Source of the DNA: Erythroxylum novogranatense
Taxonomy: Eukaryota > Streptophyta > Magnoliopsida > Malpighiales > Erythroxylaceae
Direction: 5' to 3'
Assembly (NCBI GenBank): GCA_029891385.1
Contig: CM057230.1
Span: forward strand, 17,063,372-17,127,371
Length of the DNA stretch: 64,000 bases
This document shows positions 35,311 through 46,700 of this stretch, piece after piece. The position numbers and the translations under genes were made by a program. How positions within the stretch are numbered: position 1 is the first letter of the stretch; each line of letters starts with the position of its first letter. The notes beneath the pieces are model-generated. The model had not been told where the DNA came from and searched no databases. It saw nothing but the letters and a program-made list of their open reading frames with translations.

Positions 35311-36419
35311 TGAGCTAGAGGCTCTTTTTCAGTGATCGAGCTTGAAGCTCTCAGTGGCAGCTCTAGTCACAACCGTTATTAATCACTCAATTATGGAGTT
35401 CATTTATCCCGCTTCCATAATCACACATTGCAATCAGATTCAATTTTATCAAAAACAATCATATTCTTCTAAATCTCATATTCCCATACATTCACAATTT
35501 ATCCCATGGAAGCATTCACAACAATCACATGCAGTCAAATCCCTTTTCCTCAAAACAATCATATTTCACAACACCCGAAACACAAATAACAATCAGAAAT
35601 TGAGGAACCAACTAGGTTACTCACCTGAACTTCCGAGCTACCTGCCTGGAAGTCTCAGCAATGTCCGTGGAATGTCGATCCATCGGAGCCTCTATAATAA
35701 TCAAATACTTCCAATTACTAATGCACAGTCAAAATAATTCGATGATGCACATGCCTTGAATAAAAGATGTACTATGCCTATTCATGATTTTCCCGGTCCT
35801 ATTTCCCAAATTCACTTTCTTTTGTCAAATACTAACTTTTCGTTCAATTGCTCAGTAATGGCTCAATTCCAATTCAATAACATAATACAGAACTCCTCAA
35901 TTTCAATTCTCATATTCAGTCAATTTACCAAATCATACTCGCTAGGGTATTACCTCCAAATCAATATCACTATTCTCTAGATCAAATTCATCCATTATGC
36001 TCAGTTTCTATAACCCCAATAGCATTTCCTTAAACTCATAAATCTCATAATTAAACCCCAATTATCATGAGCAATCCTTAGGTTGCAATTCAATCACATT
36101 CTTAACTGACTTTCACTAATTGCAATCTTACTAATTTAAATTCGAACTTTCATTACTTTCCTCAATTGTAGACCTCTTTTTCTAGATCATAATGAATTAA
36201 ACATCACCTCAATTGAAGGTCTACACCATTAGTTATGCCCCAAAAACCAAATTGAATCACTTCAGAAATTCTCCCCTCGTCGCGACTTCAAACCGCATGG
36301 CAAGGTTCGAAAAGTCATTGCCATGGTGTGACGTCGCTCGCCGCGGTGAACGTTTCTTTTCTTGGGGCTCGCCGCGATGCACGAAGGAGACTCGTCGCGA
36401 CGTCTGACCTTTTTCAGCT

Positions 36420-36424
36420 CGCCG
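36420..36424. repeat. TSD CGCCG of LARD, left copy
   Basis: CGCCG directly before the LARD terminus TGTTGAGTCCC. The second copy is at 48229-48233 directly after the other terminus. Confidence 0.9.
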
Positions 36425-36660
36425 TGTTGAGTCCCGATACCGGAGTCTAACTCTTGAACCGTAAAATATGAAACTTGATCATCTTGCCTTGTAGGGTTTA
36501 TTCCAGTTAACCCTATTTTCAAATGTGCTCTGAAACCACAAATGTTGGATCCCGATACCGAAGTCCAACTCTTGAACCGTAAAATATGAAACTTGATCAA
36601 CTTGCCTTGTAGGGTTTATTCCAGTTAACCCTAATTTCAAATGCGCTCTGATACCACAAA
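36425..36660 (-). repeat. Two 118-bp tandem units with embedded PBS copies (left LTR)
   Basis: Units 36425-36542 and 36543-36660, followed by the start of a third at 36661 (TGTTGGATCCCGATACC). On the minus strand each unit reads TTTGTGGTATCAGAG (PBS-like), about 85 bp of leader-like sequence, then GGTATCGGGATCCAACA, a copy of the LTR terminus. The first left unit has TTTGTGGTTTCAGAG. Confidence 0.9.
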
Positions 36661-37403
36661 TGTTGGATCCCGATACCAGAGCCCAACTGTTGGATCTGAG
36701 ACCCAACTTTCTTACTTAAAATCGTGAAACCTGAGCGTATGTATTACTTTGAAGGGTTATATATATATATATATTTTAATCCCTTGAACCCTTAAAGACA
36801 TCATGAATTCATTCTCATGCTCAAAACGCTCCCAAAATTTACTTATCAAAGTTCCGTAGTGTGCCCATGTACCTAATCATCATACTTGAACTTATTTCCA
36901 CTACGCGTTCAACGAATTTGAAAAAACTTAGAATCTTAAATTTCATTTGGAATTCACTTGTAATTCATAGCCTTATGACTCTTGTTTAATTTAAGATAAG
37001 AACCACTCCAATCGGAGTTTTATAACTCAAGATACACTCCAATAACCTAAAAGAGTTCAAACCAGAAACATACTCTCTTAACCGGCCTTTAACTTACTTT
37101 AATGTAAACTTTCTCAATTTAACTCCAAATGATACCAATTTTTATAAAAAGAAAGATATATGTCTTATTAATCCAATGGTTCAAACCTCACCTCAATTGG
37201 AGGTCAAATGAGTAATTTATGCCCCAAACGAATAGACTATGCTCATACCCAAAATCAAATTGAACATCTTTTGGCGCAAAAACCATAACTTTCACTATAG
37301 ATGTAGGAATGACTTCGTCCTTGGACGGTTAGAAAATATACATCTAGGGCTACAACTTTTGTGAAGACCAAAATTCAAAATTCTGTCATTATCAGGTTAC
37401 ATG

Positions 37404-37660
37404 GACGGTGTGAAAATCACACAGTCTGTGTGAAAATTCACACAGGCTGTGTAACTTTCGCCATCTGCCTCTCCTGCACTACGGATTTACACAATCGGTG
37501 AAAATTCACACAGCTGTGTAATCCACTGTTATCGCTGCCGTCTCGCACTCTGAAATTTACATACCGTGTGAAAATTCACACAGCTGTGTAACTTTCGCCA
37601 CTACCATCTTCCTCAAGATTTAAAGTTACACGATCAGGTGAAAATTCACACAGCCGTAAC
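37404..37660. repeat. Spaced array of TGAAAATTCACACAG palindromes (left LTR)
   Basis: The core GTGTGAAAATTCACAC, usually followed by AG..TGTGTAA, recurs about five times with spacing of some 60-80 bp. Each core is an imperfect inverted repeat. The matching array in the other LTR is at 44744-44996. Confidence 0.8.
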
Positions 37661-40328
37661 TTCTCGCCATATGTCAACCACATTTCACCCATGCTTTCTA
37701 ACTTATTCCTAACACCAAATACACTTGTAATCTTGCAAGATTCACTTACTCTACTACTAAAATACTTCATAACAACTCCAAACATCAAACTTATTTTATC
37801 GTTCTATCAATTTTTGATTGATTTGTCCATCAAACCTTAAATTCATAGGTAACCATCCAAGTTATCATCATAAGCAAGACTTATGCATCATGCTAACTTT
37901 CAACCATCATAATTCTCTACTTCCAACTTCTATTGTCTAACCAATTTAACACATCTACAAGACTTTGCACAATCAACCTCACACAAGCCTCATTCTCACC
38001 TTCATTACACATGCATGACCATCAATCCCAACCTCATAACATTTACCTACCCATGTGATATTCATACCATCTCATGCATCATCTCAAAAGATCAAAGGTC
38101 ATACAATCAAGCATTATACATTAGAGTTTAAAATTCACTTTTGAATCGTAACTCATTCATTCCATCTTCATCAAATCATGTCATACTTCATTCAATGCTT
38201 TAGTGGGCATTTTAAGCCCAATTACATTAATCATCATACATAAGAGTTTTAAAATTTCATTGGCATTTCCTAGCCAAATTCCAAGACCAATAACAATATC
38301 TCATTTACCTTATTCAATTGCTCATATGAATTACAACTATACATTTACATAACCAAACTTCAAATACACAATAAAACAAGCACAAGGTGCCTTGATCCAC
38401 TTCCACTCAATTCTTGCTAAAACCCGAAATTGGGAAAATAGGGGTGAGCTTGGGAGCCCGTATGTTCTATGCTTATAATCAAATAATGAACAAAACAGTT
38501 TTAGAAGTCCATTTCCATATAAATTTCCTTTGGATCATAAAACATTGTTTTCTTCAAAACTCTTGTCATTTTCTTGAAATCACAAATCATTCATTTTTTT
38601 CAAAGGTTCATAAATCATAAACGCAACTCATGCATTTTTTCAAACTTTCATGAAATCATGAATGCAATTCAACTTGTCACAATTCACATCATATAACACA
38701 TATCACCTAACACATCATAATGGTTTGGCAAGTCCACAATTCTTAGCAACCATATAGTCTCATTTAATGAGCCTATATGGGCAAATCTTTAGAGTCCGAT
38801 TCGATCATCCTATGCCACAATCGGCAGTACCAATAAGGCTTCTTCATGGTCATCGCACTAGACGTTTTTGGGTGGACTTAACCTAACCCACATAACATAT
38901 AATCATGTCTTGAAACTTGATTGCCCAAAGGCAAAAATCTTGGAAATCTTGTTTTGCATAAATCATGCAAATTTTCATAAATCATTTCATATGCAATGCA
39001 TCATCATTCCTCAAGCAAAATCACATAACATCCACATACACATATCAATCATCATTCATCCAATTCACATAACATTTTCAAATCATTCATACCATTATAC
39101 ATCAATGATAGCAAATTTCTCAAGGCATTCAAAAACAATGAATTTGAAAGCATTTTTAGATTCGTAATTTTTTTGAAAAATATATTAATGGCCCATCATT
39201 TAACTATAAACATAAAACCTACTTTTTAATTCCTTGCTTGAAAACCTTGCTCCAATGACCTTCCCTTGCTTTCCATTCCTCTTGCCTCTCACCATTTTTC
39301 TCAAAATCAACACAATTTCCAAATCAAAAGACATCCAAAATGCAACAAATCCTAAGGACACAAATCATGAAATTGATCTTGGAATCACAATACCCATTCC
39401 ATTCCTAGTCTTTCTAACCAAAAACCTAAACATAAGCTCAAACAAAACTTCATGGCTTACCTCAAATCCTTGCTCAAACAAGAGGTTCCTTGGCTTAGAT
39501 TGTAACTTGACTCTTCCTACACCTTTTTATCTCTTGAACTTTCTTCAAACTCTTGCTTAATCTCTTGGAAAAATCAAACCCTAACAAGCTTCTTTCCTTG
39601 CTCCTCCTTTCTCCATTTACGACACTTCTCTCCTCTCTCCCTCTCAATTTCGTTTTTTTCCTCTTCTTTCTCCTACAACTCACTTAACTCTTCCTCTTTT
39701 ATACTCCTTCTTATTCACTTAAGCCCATTTCTTCATTTTAAGCCCATTTACTCTTCCTTCTTCTTCCCTTCTTCCTTTCTTCTTCATTTAATTCATACTA
39801 CAACTTAAGCCCAAGTCCACTTCATTTCCCCTAATTCCTTCTTATTTTCCTACTACAACTTAAGCCCAATTCCTTCCTTCTTCATTTTTTTTCCATTCTT
39901 TTCCTTTTAATTTCCACTTCATGGACTCAAGCCCAAATCCACTTCATTTAATTCCTTCCTTCTTATTTTCCTACTACAACTTAAGCCCATTTTATTTATA
40001 TCCTCTCTTCTTTATTCATTTCATTTGGACCCAAAGCCCAATTTATTCTTCCTTCTTTCTTCTCATCCTACTAAATCACTTAAGTCCAAACCATTTCTTC
40101 TTCTTTTCATTTGATTTAGGCCCATTATTCTCTTAGGCCCAATTAAACTCTAAACTCTTAAATTCAACTAACACATTTAATTGTATTAATTCATGCCACC
40201 TAACTCATTATTCTCGCTTAATCCTCTTCTTTTATATCACCACTTAAGCCCAACTTCGAGTCCAAGGCCCATTTAACCCTTAATACATTTATAACCCGAT
40301 AACACCTTAATACACCGAATCCATGTCA

Positions 40329-40877
40329 TATAGTCTTAGTCTAATCAACATGTTAATCAAATTTCCTTAACATGCTAATTTAGTCCACAAAAATACAATC
40401 ATTGAATCCCATTAAATCATGCCACCTAATTTCATGACACCTTACCTTAAGCATATTAACATGTCAATTAATTCCACATTAATCCATCTCGTATTTAAAC
40501 CTTACCTTCCATTTCATTTCAATTTCAAGAATTCTTAACTTCTTTACTCATGAATAATCATTCAAAAATCCCTATTTAATAATCCTAGCTTACCAAAAAG
40601 ATTTATAGTCTTAGTCTAATCAACATGTTAATTAAATTTCCTTAACATGCTAATTAAGTCCACAAAATACAATAATGGAATCCCATTAAATCATGCCACC
40701 TAATTTCATGACACCTTACCTTAAGCATATTAACATGTCAATTAATTCCACGTTAATCCATCTCGTATTTAAACCATATCTTCCATTTTATTTCACTTTC
40801 CAGAATTCTTAACTTCTTTACTCATAAATAATCATTCAAAAATCCTTATTTAATCATCCTAGCTTACCAAAAAGATT
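40329..40877. repeat. 275-bp tandem duplication in LARD LTR U3 (left)
   Basis: TATAGTCTTAGTCTAATC starts at 40329 and again at 40604, and both units run to CTTACCAAAAAGATT. The same duplication with the same 275-bp period lies at 47671 and 47946, so it predates this insertion. Confidence 0.88.
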
Positions 40878-40889
40878 CGGGGCCCAATA

Positions 40890-40903
40890 AATCTCCCCCT
40901 CTT
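40890..40903 (-). other. LARD polypurine tract
   Basis: Minus-strand AAGAGGGGGAGATT abuts the 3' LTR at 40889. Upstream GGACGAAATTC is the sequence chromoviruses show at this place. Confidence 0.8.
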
Positions 40904-43746
40904 AAAAGAATTTCGTCCTCAAAATTCCTATCTTACTGATCTAGTGGCAAGGGTTTAAATCCTTAATTAACGGATTCAGCTTATTCTTGTATGACTTATT
41001 CAAATAGCTCACCATCCTGACCCTGCTTATTTGACCTTGAGTGCACCTTGGCACGGTGGCACTCTTAAACATGTACTCATAATCATGTACTCGTGAGAGT
41101 AAAAGCATGTAACTCTGAGAGCATCACTGGGGTAAATTGTCTTATGCTTGACGTTCACATCATAATAATGGTAAGTGACTGTGAGCTAACACACTACTTC
41201 CATGCCTATTCTTGGATTCTTCTAATTCATCTTTCTTAATTCACTTGATTCTTATCACTCATTCATTTAACCTGTCCATAACCTTTTCAATTCTAGCCTT
41301 ATATAACTTGTAGACCTTACTTATCATCATAATGCCAAAAAGATGAATCTTTCTATCATCTAATTCTTCATACCGCATTTGATTGAATTCACTAGAACTG
41401 TGATTTTGTACTTACAATAAACTAAAGCTATACTTGGATCTCATAATCTTATGAGCTTCAACTATATGCTTTAAGCATATTCTTGATAATTAAGACCATC
41501 AATTCCTACATTCACTTGCTTGTTTGACATTCTTGATCGCTAAGAGATCTTTCGATGTAATCATGCTAGGATGCATACCTCATGTTACCATTTGTACTTT
41601 GCTAGCAACCTTTTTACTTAATCATCATTATTGATTTCATATACTTCCTATTTCATTCACCTGGTATCATTCTTCCTATTTGAACTTGAAATTCAGATCC
41701 GTATCAATTTCTTAATAAGATTCAAAATCTTTTTATCCTTAATTTGGGATAAACTATGTCCCACCTGCTATGCTTCTTGTTGCTCCAGTTCTGGACATCA
41801 TAGTATCGAATTCATGCTTAATGTATCGGATGCAACACTTAGCCTCACTTGGAATCTCTTACTTGTGCAATCATAGTCTTTTGATACATATCTCAATCTC
41901 CTGAGTTTCTTATTTAATCCTCCCAATTCAGTAATTGCCTTGTACTTTTACGATCTGTATTTGCATGCTCATACATGTTCCTGTACATATGTTGTCTCCA
42001 AACTTTCAAAACAATCATCAATGTTGCAGTTCTAGTTCATGTATCAAAATTCACTCATAGGGCTTTACACATTTCTCTTCATTTATTCAAACCATTCTTC
42101 TCAAATTGTTCTCCAATTCTATAGTGCTATTGGGCATTTGTTAACTTAAGTAATCATTATCAATTTTCATGTATCTCTCGATTAGCCCTTGTGATTCCTT
42201 ACTTAACTAATTCCTCAATGAGGTATATTGACTCACTTTCCTTTCTATTCCTCTTTTTGACTTTCTTCCTCGAATGATTTTTCTCCACAATTTGCAGCTC
42301 ATTTGCAAACTTAATTAGGGTGATTTTAATATATTCATCAAGTCATACCAATATCTCCCAAACATACTTTCACGTAATATATTTAACATAGACTTACATA
42401 CACCTCATTTTAGCAATCAAGGTCTCTATAGTGAGTGTACTCACTTTCGAATCATCACATATTCTTTTTTGATTAGTTCTTTCATTGATTACTCTTAACA
42501 TGAACCATTTGATCTGCTTATTCTAACTTAATGAAATCCCTCTTCAAAAGAGGATTTTTGCTGCAATCATCTATACTATTCCTGCAATCTTAATCAATCT
42601 CCTATTATCATCATCAAATTTTATCCACAGAGTTATCTTCATCAATTCATAAATCAATCTCTTACATGATTGATACTTTGATCTTCATTAATCCTAGACA
42701 ATATTCTTCTCTTGATCTTAGAATTTATTCCTTATTGTAACATCATCAACAACTCTCAATCTATGTCTACTTGATCACTTAGGCTTTAAACTATGGGAAA
42801 CTATGACTAATAATATTCACTAAATCATAGGTTTCTTCCTCTATCATCTTCACACATATTCTACCTATGTGCTTAATACACTCATTTATGCATAATTATG
42901 GATTTCCGTACAAATACTCCCAACAACAACCAATTTGACCTTCTTGAACTTATACAAACATTACTATCAATCATCTCATTATCCCATTATCCTTCACTTC
43001 ACATCTTACATATATATATATGTATGTATATATATTTTCCATTGATTTAAACTTGTGGAAATAAAATCATCACAAATTTCATACAACACATAGATTTCAA
43101 AAACTTGTAATCTTGGTGCTCGTAATGGCACTTTCTTGTAAACTTGCTTTTCACAACGTGATATCCTTACACAAATCATGTCTGAAAGCATAATTTCATA
43201 AACTTGTATTCTTAAAAAAAACCCCTTTTTTTAAAAGTCATTTCATCAATCATTCACATAATCGACATATTAAACATGCAACATTTCATAATGCACGCAA
43301 TGCACAACTGATGTAACAATTATGATGCAATTTAAATTATGAAATTTTCTTGCTTGATTTAATGAAAACAAACTTGGCTTATTGAATTTGTTATAAGCAT
43401 GCACCCACTGGGGTTCCGGTTTCATCTTCTTAAACCATAAGAATTTCGACTTTCATGAAGTTCTACTGAACCCTTAATCCTTGTCCCCTACTTTTCCTCA
43501 AACAATCATGCTCATAATTCACATATTTCCCACATTCAAGGATAAGCACCATAGTATGTCATTGATACCATATTCGATTTCATCAACAGATGCATTGACT
43601 CATTACCGGTCATGTTTGACCATGCACTATTTCTCATTTCCACTAATCCACAACTTCAATTTATTCGCTAATTCGATTGGCCCAAACTCTTAACAATTTG
43701 CTCTTGCATGTAACTTTTACATATGCGCCCATACAAGATCTCAATT
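40904..43746 (-). other. LARD internal region, non-coding
   Basis: About 2.8 kb, AT-rich, rich in CTTATTCTT/ATTCATCAT low-complexity steps, with a short (TA) cluster at 43012-43032. All frames are closed at short intervals and no retroviral motif is recognisable. If it resembles described LARDs, it would serve as a packaged RNA scaffold copied by enzymes supplied in trans. Confidence 0.75.
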
Positions 43747-43763
43747 CCGGCGTTCTGATACCA
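43747..43763 (-). other. LARD primer-binding site (initiator-Met tRNA)
   Basis: Minus-strand TGGTATCAGAACGCCGG lies 4 bp inside the 5' LTR end. Its first 10 bases match the common plant iMet PBS TGGTATCAGAGC. Confidence 0.82.
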
Positions 43764-43767
43764 CAAA

Positions 43768-46700
43768 TATTGGGTCCCGATACCGGAGTCCAACTCTTGA
43801 ACCGTAAAATATGAAACTTGATCATCTTGCCTTGTAGGGTTTATTCCAGTTAACCCTAATTTCAAATGCGCTCTGATACCACAAATGTTGGATCCCGATA
43901 CCGGAGTCCAACTCTTGAACCGTAAAATATGAAACTTGATCATCTTGCCTTGTAGGGTTTATTCTAGTTAACCCTAATTTCAAATGCGCTCTGATACCAC
44001 AAATGTTGGATCCCGATACCGGAGCCCAACTGTTGGATCCGAGACCCAACTCTCTTACTTAAAATCGTGAAACCTAAGCGTGCGTATTACTTTGAAGGGT
44101 TATATATATATATATATTTTAATCCCTTGAACCCTTAAAGAAATCATGAATTCATTCTCATGCTCAAAACGCTCCCAAAATTTACTTACCAAAGTTCCGT
44201 AGTGTGCCCATGTACCTAATCATCATACTTGAACTTATTTCCACTACGCGTTCACCGAATTTGAAAAAACTTAGAATCTTAAATTTCATTTGGAATTCTC
44301 TTGTAATTCATAGCCTTATGACTCTTGTTTAATTTAAGATAAGAACCGCTCCAATCGGAGTTCTATAACTCAAGATACACTCCAATAACCTAAAAGAGTT
44401 CAAACCGGAAACATACTCTCTTAACCGGCCTTTAACTTACTTTGATGCAAACTTTCTCAATTTAACTCCAAATGATACCAATTTTTATAAAAGAAAGATA
44501 TATGTCTTATAAATCCAATGGTTTAAACCTCACCTCAATTGGAGGTAGGATGAGTAATTTATGCCCAAAAAGAATAGACTATGCTCATACCCAAAATCAA
44601 ATTGAACATCTTTTGGCACAAAAGCCATAACTTTCACTATAGATGTCAGAATGACTTCGTCCTTAGACGGTTAGAAAATAGACATCTAGGGCTACAACTT
44701 TGTGAAGACCAAAATTGAAATTCTGTCATTATCAGGTTACATGGACCGTAGAAAATCACACACCAGGTGAAAATTCACACAGTGTGTAACTTTCTCACAT
44801 CATGCCTCTCTCAGACCACGGATTTACATGCGTGTGAAAATTCACACAAGTCGTGTAACCCACTGTTATCGTTGCCTCCTCGCACCTGAAATTTACATAC
44901 TGTTTGAAAATTCAGTGCTGTGTAACTTTCGCCACTACCATCTTCCTCAAGATTTAAAGTTACACAACGTGTGAAAATTCACACAGGCTGTGTAACTTTC
45001 TGCCATATGTCAACCACATTTCACCCATGCTTTCTAACTTATTCCTAACACCAAATATACTTGTAATCTTGCAAGATTCACCTACTCTACTACTAAAATA
45101 CTTCATAACAACTCCAAACATCAAACTTATTTTATCGTTCTATCAATTTTTGATTGATTTGTCCATCAAACCTTAAATTCATAGGTAACCATCCAAGCTA
45201 TCATCATAAGCAAGACTTATGCATCATGCTAACTTTCAACCATCATAATTCTCTACTTCCAACTTCTATTGTCTAACCAATTTAACACATCCACAAGACT
45301 TTGCACAATCAACCTCACACAAGCCTCATTCTCACCTTCATTACACATGCATGACCATCAATCCCAACCTCATAACATTTACCTACCCATGTGATATTCA
45401 TACCATCTCATGCATCATCTCAAAAGATCAAAGGTCATACAATCAAGCATTATACATTAGAGTTTAAAATTCACTTTTGAATCGTAACTCATTCATTCCA
45501 TCTTCATCAAATCATGTCATACTTCATTCAATGCTTTAGTGGGCATTTAAAGCTCAATTACATTAATCATCATACATAAGAGTTTTACAATTTCATTGGC
45601 ATTTCCTGGCCAAATTCCAAGACCAATAACAATATCTCATTTACCTTATTCAATTGCTCATATGAATTACAACTATACATTTACATAACCAAACTTCAAA
45701 TACACAATAAAACAAGCACAAGGTGCCTTGATCCACTTCCACTTGAATTCTTGCTAAAAACCTGGAAATTGGGAAAATAGGGGGGGTGAGCTTGGGGAGC
45801 CCAGAAGGTTCTATGCTTATAATCAAATAATGAACAAAACAGTTTTAGAAGTCCATTTCCATATAAATTTCCTTTGGATCATAAAACATTGTTTTCTTCA
45901 AAACTCTTGTCATTTTCTTGAAATCACAAATCATTCATTTTTTTCAAAGGTTCATAAATCATAAACGCAACTCATGCATTTTTTCAAACTTTCATGAAAT
46001 CATGAATGCAATTCAACTTGTCACAATTCACATCATATAACACATATCACCTAACACATCATAATGGTTTGGCAAGTCCATTACTTAGCAACCATATAGT
46101 CTCATTTAATGAGCCTATATGGGCAAATCTTTAGAGTCTCAGATTCGATCATCCTATGCCACAATCAAGCAGCCGGGCGAAGGCTTCTTCATGGTCATCG
46201 TGCACTAGACGCTTTTGGGTGGACTTAACCTAACCCACATAACATATAACCATGTCTTGAAACTTGATTGCCCAAAGGCAAAAATCTTGAAATCTTGTTT
46301 TGCATAAATCATGCAAATTTTCATAAATCATTTCATATGCAATGCATCATCATTCCTCAAGCAAAATCACATAACATCCACATACACATATCAATCATCA
46401 TTCATCCAATTCACATAACATTTTCAAATCATTCATACCATTATACATCAATGATAGCAAATTTCTCAAGGCATTAAAAAACAATGAATTTGAAAGCATT
46501 TTTAGATTCGTAATTTTTTTGAAAAATATATTAATGGCCCATCATTTAACTATAAACATAAAACCTACTTTTTAATTCCTTGCTTGAAAACCTTGCTCCA
46601 ATGACCTTCCCTTGCTTTCCATTCCTCTTGCCTCTCACCATTTTTCTCAAAATCAACACAATTTCCAAATCAAAAGACATCCAAAATGCAACAAATCCTA

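Larger units (their letters stand above)
34462..36424 (-). mobile_element. Inverted gypsy LTR (subtype A), left segment
   Basis: On the plus strand it begins TGTAGCATCCCACTCC, the reverse complement of the family 3' end, and closely matches the reverse of 21740-21799. It runs to the LARD target site CGCCG (36420-36424). The other part is 48234-49261. Together they form a solo LTR of about 2.99 kb without coding sequence. Landmarks include TCATCGATGATT near 34918 and three GAGAGCCCT...GTATGCACTA repeats at 35150-35310. Confidence 0.88.
36425..40889 (-). repeat. LARD 3' LTR (left copy)
   Basis: Pairs with 43768-48228. Ends on the plus strand are TGTTGAGTCCCG and GGGGCCCAATA. Internal parts in plus order: two 118-bp PBS-bearing units, a short (TA)n, a spaced palindrome array (37404-37660), long TCAT/ACAT-rich low-complexity sequence, pyrimidine-rich TTCCTTC tracts (39230-40130), and a 275-bp tandem duplication at the U3 end. 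Apparent ORFs here recur in the other LTR and look like chance readings. Confidence 0.92.

Noticed and set aside
36425..36660. CRISPR-like repeat array
   Set aside because: Head-to-tail 118-bp units without unique spacers, in a eukaryotic LTR.
36262..36706. Repeated minus-strand open frames (YFTVQELDSGIG-like) here and at 43668-44049 as a repeat protein
   Set aside because: They are translations of the 118-bp PBS-bearing tandem units of the LARD LTR and have no start, promoter or homologue.
38868..40136. Paired open frames such as 38868-39167, 39234-39560 and 39921-40136 that recur at 46268-46477, 46580-46906 and 47262-47477
   Set aside because: They recur only because they lie in the two copies of one LTR. 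Composition is low complexity (His/Thr, Phe/Leu/Pro).
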